Source: Branchiostoma floridae (taxonomy: Eukaryota > Chordata > Leptocardii > Amphioxiformes > Branchiostomatidae). Taken from it: DNA of 64,000 bases. The stretch covers positions 145,515 to 209,514 of the forward strand of contig NW_023365779.1 of NCBI RefSeq assembly GCF_000003815.2, written 5' to 3'. Under the pieces are notes generated by a model that saw only the letters and a program-made list of their open reading frames with translations, was not told where the DNA came from and searched no databases. Every line of letters starts with the position of its first letter. The stretch's first letter is position 1. Both the position numbers and the translations under genes were made by a program. Positions 43,780 through 54,890 of the stretch are shown here, piece by piece.

Positions 43780-43975
43780 ATTCAACTGGCAATTACAGCA
43801 AATTTCTTTCATGGGAGAACATTGACCTTCATGGTTGGTCCCAGAAATGTGCATGTCTAGAAAAACTAATTCCCATGAGGTAAAACATTGACCTTCATGG
43901 CTGGTCCCTAGACTTGCACTTCCAGGAAATTTATACCACTGGGGGCAACATTGATCTTCATGGCTGGTCCCTTCC
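43780..43975. repeat. Degenerate ~65-bp repeat, 3 copies
   Basis: ACATTGACCTTCATGG(T/C)TGGTCCC recurs at about 43818, 43886 and 43949 with GGAAATTTA/AGAAATGTG neighbours. Confidence 0.7.
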
Positions 43976-44455
43976 ATAAAATCTTTGCTATTAAACCAGA
44001 AACAGACCCAAAAATCCCATTATGGCAATTGGTCGAAGCTGCCAAAGGGAAAATTTCTCAGGAAGATCAATACCAACGGATCAATACCCGTTTCCGTGGA
44101 CGCAGTCGCCGTGCCGACGCGGAATTAAGCCCGGCCAAAGGTGAGGCCGGCCTCTCATTGGCCGAGCTTTATGGCCCATTTGACCTTTGACCTGATGAGA
44201 TGTGCCAATAATAGGCTATATTCGGGCGCTACATGGCCCGGGGAAATCGCCACATTCTCTACACTTCACTGACTTTAAAGTGCACTTCAGGGGAAAGTGG
44301 TGGTAACTTTCACTTTCAGCCATGCCAATAAAAGTGAAATCAGTTGTCCACTGGTGAAGAGGACGAACCCTGGTGACCCCAAGGGTCCTGAATGGATCCA
44401 AGTTGTCTTATCTCGATGAGAGCAACGTTTAGCTATTACCACGGACCCACTTGTC
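43976..44455. other. Unique sequence with several GAAAGTG words
   Basis: No gene. GAAAGTGGTGGTAACTTTCAC at 44294-44314 and AAAAGTGAAATC at 44330. CACTGGTGAAGAGGACGAACC at 44350 is linker-like. Confidence 0.35.
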
Positions 44456-44895
44456 GACTTCACTTTCACCTATTATACAGGACCACTTTCACTTCACTTT
44501 CACCTATTATACAGGACCACTTTCACATCACTTTCACCTATTATACATGGTCCACTTTCACTTCACTTTCACCTATTATACAGGTCCACTTTCACTTCAC
44601 TTTCACCTATTATATAGGACCACTTTCACCTATTATACAAGACCACTTTCACTTCACTTTCACCTATTATACAGGACCACTTTCACTTCACTTTCACCTA
44701 TTATACAGGACCACTTTCACTTCACTTTCACCTATTATACAGGACCACTTTCATTCGACTTTTGCTGAGAGTCTTCGATTGCCTTTTTTATTGATAAGGT
44801 TATGTTCATTATAAAGTACCATTTTTGCCTCCACTTATACGATACAGAACCACTTTCACTTCACCTTTAATTATCCCACGGGACCACTTTCACAT
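44456..44895. repeat. ~35-bp minisatellite, 9 copies plus decayed flank
   Basis: CACTTCACTTTCACCTATTA followed by TACAGGACCACTTT. After 44760 two decayed units contain CACTTTCACTTCACCTTTA and CACTTTCACATCACTTTTACC. The ACTTTCACTTCACTTTCAC motif relates it to the adjacent 49-bp array. Confidence 0.92.
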
Positions 44896-45480
44896 CACTT
44901 TTACCTAAACTAAGCTTCTTCAGATACCCTGAAGACAGGAAAGTCTGGAAGGGAATCATTCTTACTTAAGTTGTATCTTGCTTTCACACATTTCATGATA
45001 TGTATATCATAAGGTTTATTCTTAAGTCATTTTTTTCTCCTTTTTTATTCTTTAAGTCATTCTGCCGAAGGCTATGGAGGATAGGAATTGATGGAGGGAC
45101 AGAGTCATGTTCATCCGTGCAACCAGCGACCAAAAACTGTTATAAGCAACGGTTAAGCAGTACGTAACCTCTATAAATGTACCTGCTTTTCTAAACAAGC
45201 ACTGAAGATTAAAGGAACAAAGCTGAAAGTATTTCCAGTAGCATGTCAGCCTGAAAACTGCACCTAGCTGAAAACTGCACCTGCATGATGTTGGGAATCT
45301 GGTGTGGTTTGTAGGAGAATGAATGAAGGTAGGTTTCTAGGGGCAGCAGACAGGCTGGCTAAAGCTTTCTTCCCTCTGGTTTCACCTTGTTCTCTTTCCA
45401 AGTTTCTAGTTCCGGTAGAAATGTGTGAAAACCCAGGAAACAACTTGACATCTGTATCATGCATGACTCTGCTAGTTTGT
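44896..45480. other. Unique sequence
   Basis: A 17-bp duplication AGCTGAAAACTGCACCT occurs at 45250-45285. Nothing else recognised. Confidence 0.35.
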
Positions 45481-45655
45481 GTAGGAAAATAGATGGTGTT
45501 TGGATTGTACAGTCAGCAGACAGATATAGTAGCTGGTTTGGTCGAGGATAGATGGTGTTTGGATTGTACAGACAGCACAGAGCACAGATATAGTAGCTGG
45601 TTTGGGTGAGGATGGATGGTGTTTGGATTGAAGAGGCAGCAGATGACCAGAACGC
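45481..45655. repeat. ~58-bp repeat, 3 copies
   Basis: GATGGTGTTTGGATTGTACA, GACAGATATAGTAGCTGGTT and TGG(T/G)(C/T)GAGGATA. Confidence 0.85.
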
Positions 45656-46350
45656 GTATATGAACCCATCCGTCTCCTTACTCCCTGGGCAATACGGAGG
45701 CAGGGGTGATGTCAGCAGGGCAGATGCACAATATTGCAACCTTCAGGTCGGACATCAGGGATGGATGGAGGAGGGATGAGGGAGGGGGCACATTGATGTG
45801 CTTTGAATGCTTTATTTGTCTATTAGCTGACATACTACTACAGGGCTGCTAAAGTGGTTCGGGTGGCAGGGGAGGTGCAGCACCTGACATAAGTAAGTAT
45901 TACTAAGTAAAGTAAGCTGACATACAAAAAAATCAGCTAATCTTCCTGGACATATGAAATTTTAGATTATGAACATACAATTATTGGTGGTCTGCAGGGA
46001 AGGGGGCATCACACCTAGGCTGGTGTTTGAACGTCATACTGCAGGTACAGAGCCATACTTTAGGTTTGTTTGTTTGGTGCTTTGAACCATTGTTTATCTA
46101 TAAGAAAAGAGCTTGCAGGCCATTTTTTATTAGGAGAAAGGTAATGTAAAGGGTCAGACAAAATGTCAGGACGTCCTTCTCCAAATCTGAGATAGAATTA
46201 TTATTATCATAAATGTGCATACTAGTCTGATAGCACAAAAGAAAACAACTTTACAACCACGTACCATAAATGACAACTAAAGACATTAAGTACCAACTTC
46301 AGAATTCTTAATTCTTTACCCAGGAAATGGGAAGAAGTCCTTCAACAGCA
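45656..46350. other. Unique sequence
   Basis: No gene. AAGTAAGTATTACTAAGTAA at 45892 is low complexity. Confidence 0.35.
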
Positions 46351-46485
46351 ACAGGCTTCTTTCCCTGGACAGCCAAATTATGGAACTCTCTCGATGACAA
46401 CTGATTCCCTCCTGTCTACAACTTATCAGCCTTCAAAACAAATGTCCACCGCTATCTCCTTGTACAATTATTTCCAACTTCTTAG
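46351..46485 (+). pseudogene. Degenerate C-terminus of a LINE reverse transcriptase
   Basis: Translation gives GFFPWTAKLWNSLDDN, a stop (46402-46404), then FPPVYNLSAFKTNVHRYLL and a terminal stop at 46483-46485. The pattern of FFPRT..LWNSLP followed by YNL..FK..V.RHL is the conserved end of non-LTR reverse transcriptase proteins of the CR1/L2/RTE type. The upstream part of the ORF is not recognisable, as expected for a 5'-truncated, mutated copy. Confidence 0.7.
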
Positions 46486-48180
46486 TTCATTGCCTTGAAG
46501 TGGTATAATTACCTAGCTCTGAACAATCCTTGTTGATATTTCTGAAATTTTCTTAAAAACAACTTTCCCCTGCAAGGGTCTCTTCTGGCCTCCTTGCTGA
46601 GCGAGGTTACCAGAGGGCACGTCTCGGAATGTGGAGGGCACGTCTCGGAATGTCTTCCTGCCGCACCTGTGATTTCCCCAGGTGTTGGCAGCTCATTGGA
46701 ACTCACTTTCACTTTCAGTTTTATAACCCCTCACATTTGATATAGTTCCATCAGGCCACACCAAGTGGAGTCGTTGTTTCTCAGATGAAAAATACTTAAA
46801 AGAACAGGAAAACCAAGGCCAGGTTCGTGCACCTTTTTTATCCTCTCAACCCACTCTTTTTATCTCAGTCTCCTGATCTTTTTCCTAATCCAGGACTGTC
46901 TGTCTTTAAAATGAGCAAAAAGGAAATAAAAAGATGTGCCCTGCCAAGTTCTCTCTTCAGCTTTTGTTTTGACACATCCCCTTCATTTGATGTAGGCTTT
47001 CTTTGACAGGCATTAATGATTGAATAAACTGTTGTTAATTTCCGCTGTTTATCGTTAATTTCATACTTACAAAAATATATCTATATGTCATGAAATAAGG
47101 ATTTTTGGATGGATGGGAAAAATTCTGAAGACGGAAATTTCTGTCCTTGGTTAGAAGATACCAGACAGCCCTTGCCATAACTCCGTGGTATCCAAATAAC
47201 TCAATATATCTCCAACCCAGTTGTCTACAAATTTTGAATCCTGTACAATAAAGACACATGGTCGGTGAGAAACCCTAGATTTGGGCCGGTTGTTGCTATG
47301 ACAACATCAATCTGGGTGATTTCCCAGCAGAGTTCCCATCATGCTTTATGGCGGGAAGTTTTACTGCCGCATGCTCATTGCAAAATGGGAGAAAATAAAG
47401 TGCCTCGGGCCGAAACAGGGAAATTTCACGGTTTGCATCAATCCTGGCAATCCCAAATGGATGTGTTGGATCTTCCTTCTTTCCCTAACAAGGCTGGCAG
47501 ACTCCACCCCTTTACACATACTACTTTGTGACATTTCCAGTCATACCTTACCATAGAATAATGTCACCCCTGGTACTGGCCTTGCCAATGTATGTTTCCT
47601 ATGTTTCTACCACCCGTTTCTACCACAACGTGATGTCATTGGTCATCGTCAATGTCAATCAAAAAAGTTAACAAAACTTTTGGGATCAAATGTAAATGCA
47701 GGAATATAGTCATTCCATATGTACATTAACTAACCCATGTGTGATAGGAAAGTTTTACATCTTCAAAGCTATCTATTTATCAAAATACAAGTACAGAATG
47801 TCAGCTTATAGGTAACATCTTAACTTTTTTCAAATCTGAAAGTTTTCCAAGTTACTAGATTGTATATTGCCTTCATATTCTGATTTAGGTGCTGTGGTGG
47901 ACACGGAATTGACATCAAAGGCCAGAAAAACATAACAAATTGGTTAAACCAGAATTTCAGGGCCGAGACTTCCTGCATATTGCTGTTCTCAATTATTCAT
48001 AGTTCTCATACATAACAGAAAAGTACCCCAAGCCCCACGCACCATCCAACTCTGGGACAATCTTTCTAAGCTGGGAGGAAATATGGGAGGGCCACAATAA
48101 AGCACTTCTGTGGTTCTCATATTAAAAAAATAACTATGCTGAACTGGCAGAGGAGCTTGTGATGGCATTAAGGAAAAATT
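46486..48180. other. Mostly unique sequence
   Basis: Contains a 20-bp direct repeat GAGGGCACGTCTCGGAATGT at 46613 and 46636, and an ACTCACTTTCACTTTCAG word at 46702. Open frames at 47265-47531 and 47035-47259 show no motif. A minus/plus fragment near 48020-48060 (PRTIQLWDNLS in the plus frame) faintly resembles a LINE end but is too short to call. Confidence 0.35.
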
Positions 48181-48415
48181 CTGCACCTTGGTACACACTG
48201 TGAGCTTCAGGCAGTAAATACAGTGTGAGTCAAGTGAAGAATCCTTAACTGAGAGATTGCCATGGAAACAGAATCTGAGGGGGAAGTTTGCAGTACACAC
48301 AGTTTCAGGCAGTAAATACAGGGTGAGTCAAGTAGAATCTTTAACTGAAAGATTGCCATGAAAACAGAGTCTGGAGGGAAGTCTGCACCTTGGTACTTAG
48401 TTTCGGGGAGTTAGA
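48181..48415. repeat. ~110-bp repeat, 2-2.5 copies
   Basis: CTGCACCTTGGTAC, TTTCAGGCAGTAAATACAG, GTGAGTCAAGT, AACTGA.AGATTGCCATG and AAACAGA.TCTG recur. Confidence 0.8.
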
Positions 48416-48715
48416 TATTCAGGTTTTCCTCAAAGGCCTCTGTTTTTATCTTGTCCTTTTGCTACATTTTCATCTAAATTGTTCAAGAATGGAGTTTTTT
48501 ATTGGTGTGGCCTCAAGTTTTATTCAAAGCTGTGTTCACTTGATCACAACAAACATAATACAAAGACCTGAATGAAGCATAGATGATTAATCGTCACCTA
48601 ATGAACAATTACTACACATCTAAATTTCAGTTTGGTTTAAGAACAATTGAAACCAGCTTTCCAAGCCAGTTATGCCACAAAATCAAGATAAAGGTCCAAA
48701 GGATACAAGGAAGCA
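48416..48715. other. Unique sequence
   Basis: Nothing recognised. Confidence 0.35.
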
Positions 48716-48905
48716 GTAGAGTACAATACAGAGCATACTAAATGGTGGTTGTTTGTACGGACTAGCCGGAGTTGTACTTTTTGTTGCGTAACATTATCTC
48801 CTGTTATTTTTGTTAGAGTTCTCTACATACTAAATAGTAATGGTTTCTACATGCTAGCTGGAGTAACTGTTGTACTTTTTGTTGCGTCACCGAATCTCCT
48901 GCTAA
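48716..48905. repeat. ~105-bp direct repeat, 2 copies
   Basis: ACATACTAAAT(G/A)GT, TGCTAGC/ACTAGCCGGAGT, TTGTACTTTTTGTTGCGT and ATCTCCTG are shared. Confidence 0.75.
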
Positions 48906-49158
48906 TCTTGTGAGCGTTCCCCACGGGACGGGGACACCGTTCTGACCTGGTCTGACAGGAAGACAGATTGGCTGGATACAGAGAGCATTATCATTCCCCT
49001 CACCGCAGGGCTTATAGAGCAGGGTTGGCTCGTGGGCGGGAAGCTGGCCTCGCCGATAATCGCGGGCTGAAAAACGTTTCCTTCTTGTTCAAACACTTGA
49101 TCAGGAGGATTTCGGCGCAGTTTTATACGTGCTGCCCGGAATGGTGATGAGACAGTGT
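48906..49158. other. Unique sequence before the third gap
   Basis: No gene supported. Confidence 0.35.
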
Positions 49159-49258
49159 NNNNNNNNNNNNNNNNNNNNNNNNNNNNNNNNNNNNNNNNNN
49201 NNNNNNNNNNNNNNNNNNNNNNNNNNNNNNNNNNNNNNNNNNNNNNNNNNNNNNNNNN
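49159..49258. other. Assembly gap (100 N)
   Basis: Exactly 100 N, followed directly by CCCCCACACACACACACAC, suggesting a microsatellite stopped the assembly. Confidence 0.98.
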
Positions 49259-49514
49259 CCCCCACACACACACACACACTTTAGTATTCTGTGTTGTGAC
49301 TGGCAATTTGAGGAAGATGGCTGATTAAAGTGAGGAAGAATCTGCCCATCCATCCTGCCTGACAAGGGTTGAAAAGAGGCTTTTAACCCAGAGTCAGAGG
49401 AGAATAACAAGTGATCATATGAAGGAACCTGCCTCAGATCTGAGGTCTTTAGAAACAAGCCTGCAAGTTGCGGAAAGCATCGTAAAACCAGTGCATGGTT
49501 AGAGCAATGTCAGG

Positions 49515-49700
49515 GAAACTACTGAGACAAATCCTTGAGACTGTCTAAGCAATCCTTGAAACTCTTGGGACAAACTCTTATATAGAAACTGGCAACAAAA
49601 CCCTTGAGATGGGCTAAAAAACTGCTGAGGTTGTTTAAGAAACCCTTAAGGCTGTTTAAGAGACCCTTGTGATTGTCTAAGAAGTTGCTGACAGATGGAA
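49515..49700. repeat. Degenerate ~30-bp repeat, about 7 copies
   Basis: AAACCCTTGAGGCTGTTTAA and variants. 49280-49514 and 49700-50200 flanking it are unique. Confidence 0.7.
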
Positions 49701-50215
49701 GCCTTGAGCCTCCTTGAGTCTGTGGGTGGCGCCTTCAGACGTCGATCTGTTCACCTGAGCGTCTTGTAAGGATCCTCAGTATCTCAAGACTCTCCCCGGC
49801 GTGACCCAGGAACCTGACCTGTGACCTGCAGGTCAGCGGGGAGATCACGTCGACTAATTCCTGTTTTCTTAACGGTCTCCTTATTACAGACACGGCAAGG
49901 AACGACTTCAAGGACATTGGGGCTCTCTGGGGGTGTGCAGGTACCTCACACTGACTTTGTGGATGTAGAGGCTCACAGGGGGGATACGGGTATGTGAGAA
50001 TCTACAGGAAATATCTTCAGGTAACTTTGCTTCAGGAATAAAGAGTGGTCTTACATAAAACTTAAGAATATGAAGCTCATTGCTTAAAGTTTCATTTTCG
50101 TGATTCAAAACAGCCTTTTGTGACAGGTCTGCTACAAACCTTGACTTTACTATTAGTTTCTATCAAATATGAAATTTGATGTTTGCTATATTTTTTTATA
50201 TTGTACAAGATAAAA
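49701..50215. other. Unique sequence
   Basis: The 50-codon-plus frames here show no motif. Nothing recognised. Confidence 0.35.
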
Positions 50216-51000
50216 TCACCAAGTCCAATTTCAGGAAAAGTAGCTGGCAATTATGTGAAGTCTACTATTGCTTTGCACTTTCTGATGCTTGTCAGAATCA
50301 AGTTATAAAGCAAATAAAATTTACCACCAGCAAAAATTTACAACCAGCATGCACACAGTGGACTGTGTCTATGACTGTTTGGTATGTTTCCAACTTTTTA
50401 CAGACATTGAGGACCTGTATGGAAACCAGACATGTTTGGCTAAAACTAAGGAAGGCAATAACACAAAATCTGGCTGCCTTGCTCCAAATTAAGTAAGAAA
50501 GACGGATTTTCCATACAAATCACAGTAGGCTGGCTAAATATTATGGCAAAGGGGCATGCAGTCTCTCATGATCATACAAGTTGCTAGGTTTATGTGATGT
50601 CTATTAAAGTTTGCACTTTCTGATGCTTGTCAGTATTAAGTTATAGCACAATGCAACAGACAGAAACGTCTGACAATCTGTGCTGTAGCTTTCTACAACA
50701 GACAGATTGAATCACAGCAAGTCCAACAATGTACTGATGAAATTCTCCGCTGGCACAGTTATTTTGTTATGTGATGATTGGTAAGTTCTAACACATACAT
50801 TCACGAGCAGCTAGGCGATGTTTATTATCAGTTTTCCCTGTCCGACACTTGTAAAATAACAAGTTATAGACCATCGGAGCCGACAATAACCCGACAATCT
50901 CTGCGCCATAACTTCCTAAAGCAGGGAGATTGGATCACAACAAGTCCGGGATTGCTCCTAACGATGTTAAAACAGAGCAAATCAGGTTGATCCTTGCACC
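50216..51000. repeat. Degenerate ~270-bp repeat, about 3 copies
   Basis: Shared blocks are GAT/GAAGTCTA, TTTGCACTTTCTGATGCTTG followed by TCAG, AAGTTATA, and (in two copies) CAATCT.TG.GC..TA.CTT with AGATTG.ATCACA.CAAGTCC. Confidence 0.6.
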
Positions 51001-51054
51001 TCTCCGGCGATGATTGAATCAAAAAGTCATTTCAGGCTGCGACGTGTTTCCTGT

Positions 51055-51205
51055 TATCCTGGGATGACTTGGTCCAGAGGCAGGAGGAGCCAAGATGACT
51101 CAGATGGAGACTGGCTCTGTGATGGAGCTGAGACCTCGGTCCGGAGGCAGGAGGAGCCGAGATGACTCAGATGGAGACTGGCTTCGTCATGCCGACCAGG
51201 TAAAT
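51055..51205. repeat. ~70-bp duplication
   Basis: GAGGCAGGAGGAGCC(A/G)AGATG followed by ACTCAGATGGAGACTGGCT occurs twice. Confidence 0.85.
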
Positions 51206-51600
51206 GCGATAAGTGGGTACGGGCGAACCTGATAGAACAGGCTGAAACTTGTCAGTACCAGTCTTATCCAACAAGTTCACACTGAACAAACTGTAACATT
51301 CACTACAGTTCAAGGTACGGGACAGAGCCAAGTTGACTCACAGACAGGGTATGGCTCTATGGAGACACGGTGATTACTTCAGACATATGTGATAACTGGG
51401 CATGATGATGGGCATGGGCAAACTGGGTAGAACAGGCTGAAACTTGTCAGGAACCATTTCATTAAACTGCTATCCAACAAGTTCACACTGAACAAACTGT
51501 AACGCTCACTACAGTTCAAGGTACAGGACAGAGCCAAGTTGACTCACTGGCAAGGACTGGCTCTATGGAGATATGGTGAATACTTCAGACATATGTGAGA
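51206..51600. repeat. ~235-bp direct repeat, 2 copies
   Basis: GAACAGGCTGAAACTTGTCA, CAAGTTCACACTGAACAAAC, CACTACAGTTCAAGGTAC and ACAGAGCCAAGTTGACTCAC are shared, with ATATGTGA spacers. Confidence 0.85.
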
Positions 51601-52140
51601 GTTTTCACTCGGTATCAAGCAGCATGTTCTGGTCATCCACAGCCACTGATAGAGAGATTACAGGGTAATAACTATGGACAAATATGGAAACTTGCTGGCT
51701 AGTACTGGGAGGTTTAGGAGAGAAAGCAAAAGTGACAACCACACACTTTCACTCTATAACAAGCAGCATGTTCTGGACAAATGTAGAAACTGGAACTGGG
51801 AGCAGAAGCGAAAGTGACAGGCATACACTTTCACTCGGTACCAAGCAGCATGTTCTGGTCATCCGCAGTCTCTATGATACAGGGATGACAGGGCAATAAC
51901 TATGTACAAATATGGAACCACTAGGAGGTTTGGGACAGAAAGTGAAAGTGACAGCCATACACTTTCACTCACAAGCATGTTCTGGTCAGCTGCAGTCTCT
52001 GATAAAGAGAAGACAGGGTAATAAGTTAACTATGGAAAAATGTAGAAACCTGGCACTACCAGCTGAAAGTGAAATAGTGACAGCCCAACACTTTCACTCT
52101 GCATGTTCTGGTCATCCGCAGTCTCTGTGATGGACAGATG
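51601..52140. repeat. ~130-180-bp repeat with paired GAAAGTG/CACTTTC arms, about 5 copies
   Basis: Units contain TTTCACTC(G)GTA(T/C)CAAGCAGCATGTTC, TCATCCGCAGTCTCT, GATGACAGGGCAATAACTAT and ACAAATATGGAAAC. Most also contain AAAGTGACAGCCATACACTTTCACTC-type pairs, where GTGAAAGTG and CACTTTCAC are inverted with a 9-nt loop (perfect at 51942-51968). Confidence 0.85.
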
Positions 52141-52855
52141 ACAAGGCAATCACAACAGACACATGTGGGCAGCGGGGACCTGATGAGACCATGCGGGCAG
52201 ACTTCAGCCTGTCCAACACTGTTACACACAGCAGGGATCAACTTCTGCCTGGACATTATTGTAGCATCTGTGTATAGTCCAGTGGCTGGTGGCCCTGCCT
52301 CTGGAATGAGACGTTGGGAGTCTAACCCTGGGTGTTGTTGTTCACAGGCATAATACTGGAAAGGGCCACAGTCTAATTGTATAGATATGTCTGTCAGTCT
52401 CTACAATGCAATGGCCTCAACTTCAGGCTGTGCAACCATTGCTGTAACTGTTGTAAATACATTTGGGCATGATGTCCTGCTGTGGTCATTGTGAATGTTG
52501 GTGGTTCTTTTCTTTTGCCATGTCAGTAAAGTCTGTCAAATTGGCCTTGTGTACATATATATGATGATGCATTTGTCCAGTTTTTTCCTAATAATCCATT
52601 CCAATAATCCATTTTTATCATCAATTTAACAATGAATTTAGTTTATTCTTCATGAAGAGGTATTTGAAGCATCTAAATTCAATTCGAAATAAAGCTGTCA
52701 CCAAAATTTCATATTTTCCCTTCAAACTACTGATTGCACAACTGTGACAGTCCTAACTCCTAGCATGAAAACAAACAGGCACTTCAAGGATACATCAAAA
52801 GGGACGGCCTGTCGATCAGCGTCTTTAAGACGCCAGCTTTCTCTCTAAGGGAGGA
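52141..52855. other. Unique sequence
   Basis: No gene recognised. Confidence 0.35.
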
Positions 52856-52945
52856 TCGCCATGGCTGCACCATGTGAAAAGGAAAGTAAGAAACGTGATA
52901 TGGCTCCACCATGTGAAAAAGGAAAGTAAGAAACTTGATATCTCC
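52856..52945. repeat. ~42-bp direct repeat, 2 copies
   Basis: ATGGCT(G/C)CACCATGTGAAAA followed by GGAAAGTAAGAAAC. Confidence 0.9.
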
Positions 52946-53089
52946 CCTGTGCAGCAGGAACCAACCATTGTGAGTATCGCTGGCTGGTTGGGCCTAACTG
53001 CTGCTGGGATTTAAAAGACTTAGTCTAAATGCAGTCAAACCCAGATGTAGTGAGATAAGGTAATCGTATACAATTCCAGACCACACAGA

Positions 53090-54015
53090 ATTCTACAGCA
53101 GCCATGGTTCAGTAGCTAACTATCTTCCTCACAGATAAAGTGGTGAATAGTGCAAATCCTGGCCTTTTTGCTGACTCATCTCATGTGTTCCAGGAACTGT
53201 TTACATCATGGAGCAGTGGCTACAAAGCTTGCTCCTGGACAAACTAGTAAGTATTGAAAATGCTGGCCTTTTATTCATCATCCCTTGTGCTGTAAGTCAC
53301 AGGAATTGTGCAAGTCATGCATGAACTTTGGCAGTAGCTAACAATAACAAGATAGCCCAGAGTTTTGAACCCTGACCTTTCTATCTCCCATCCAGCTTGT
53401 TTGTTTCAGGAGTTTGTTCCAGGAATTTGTTCCAGGACTTTGTTACAGGAATTGCACACGCTCTGCAAGAGCTGGAGCAGTGGGTGTTGACCTTGGCCTG
53501 ATAGCTGAGAGTTTGTATCCTGGCCTTTTTGTTCCACTTGCTGCTTGTTCTGTATGTTAAGGTGGGCTCTCACTGCACTTGGGGCACCGATGCGACACTG
53601 CGGGGTTCGTTCACCGCAGGACTGTTTTCTTTGTTTGCTATTCTTAATAATTTAGATATTGCGTTATACGTACAAGTATGACCTAGAAGGCAACAAAATA
53701 CACAAGACGGAAGAAAATTTGTCCTTTATCTATTATAGTTTGAATTTTGTTGGGTCATCTACAAACCCCGCAGTGCCACACCGGTGCCCCAAGTGCAGTG
53801 AGAGTTCACCTTTACAGGAATTGGGTGCCCCATGTATGAGGCAGTGGTTACCAGCTCTGCCCTGGGAGAAGACAGATGAAAGTTTGTGGGCAGTGGCCTT
53901 GTTATCCCACATACTGCTTGTGCTACATGTACATGTTACAGGAGTTGAGCACCCCACACATGAGCTAGGGCAGTGGTTGCCCTGCCCTGGGATGAGATAT
54001 CTGTGAGTTTGTATC
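53090..54015 (+). repeat. Degenerate ~130-150-bp array with B-box-like core
   Basis: Units share GGCAGTGG(T/C)T, a GAGTTTGTATCCTGGCC-type word (compare GAGTTCGAATCCCGG), a TGCT..TGT region and CAGGAA(T/C)TG. The core resembles the 3' half of the SINE and tRNA-like arrays elsewhere, but is much older. An inverted-repeat element is inserted at 53560-53811. Confidence 0.55.
53560..53811. mobile_element. MITE with ~50-bp terminal inverted repeats and TTA target duplication
   Basis: The left end AGGTGGGCTCTCACTGCACT and the right end, read inward as AGGTGAACTCTCACTGCACT, continue to pair over about 50 bp (TTGGGGCACCG, CACTGCGGGGTT). The element is 252 bp and flanked by TTA on both sides (53557-53559, 53812-53814). 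A 3-bp TTA/TAA duplication is typical of PIF/Harbinger-type elements; that family assignment is inference. Uninterrupted repeat copies (for example ATGTTACAGGAGTTG at about 53933) show the empty site TGTTACAGGA. No coding capacity. Confidence 0.9.
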
Positions 54016-54890
54016 CTGGTCATTCATGCACGAAGAGGGCTGGAGATGAGCCACAACAGCAATAGCATTCAATCACATAGAGTCTGCACAATGTTGAAAA
54101 CGACACTGCAAACTTCAGACTGCACATTGACAATGGATCTAACCAGGCATGAACAAGGTTTGGAGTTAAGCCACAGCAGCAATAAAAGATCACATGCATA
54201 GAACATGACTAGTGCTGAAGATAATGCTATAAACTTTTGAACATTGAGAATTCTCTACAGAAGCAACTAAAAACCTGGATCTGAAAACGATGCTGAAAAC
54301 TTTTAAACACTGAGAATTCCCCACCAGATACGTTATTGGTTATTATTATTTGGGCCGACTACTCTCTCTTCGTAGCCAGGGGCTGAATTGCAAGGAGCTT
54401 ACAATGGGCGGGGCTAAATCGCAAGGGTCTGAAAATGTATGCTAGCAGAATGACTCCAAACATGCAGAAACAGAGGCTGGAGCTAATCTACAAGGGCATA
54501 GAAAATAACACAAAGCCTGAATAACTTAGAAAATGAAGCTAAAAACTTCTGAACATGTAGATTTTCCACCAGAACTCTGGGGCAGTGACTGACACCCTTG
54601 GTCCTGTGTGAGATAGCTGTAAGTTTTCCCTCACCAGATTTGTATTCAGGTGGAATGACTCTACCCATGCATGCAACATTTCACAGCATCAATAGGCGAT
54701 CACGCCGAGCCTGTGCAATTTTGAAAACGACACTAAAAAGTTCGGACTGGACACTGAGAATGGCTCAAACCATATATGAACAAGGATTAGAGTTGATCTA
54801 CCTTATCGATAGAAAATCCCCCCGAGCCTACATAATTTTGAAGACGATGCTGAAACTTCTGAACATTTTGAATTCTCGGCGCGGCTCGGA
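54016..54890. repeat. Degenerate ~130-200-bp repeat, about 6 units
   Basis: Shared words are TTGAAAACGACACT(G/A)(C/A)AAA, GACACTGAGAATGG, TGAACAAGG(T/A)TTGGAGTT, CACAGCAGCAATA and CTGAACATT. Confidence 0.65.

Noticed and set aside
48000-48115. Second LINE reverse-transcriptase end (PRTIQLWDNLS)
   Set aside because: Only about ten residues match the pattern and no YNL..FK block follows.
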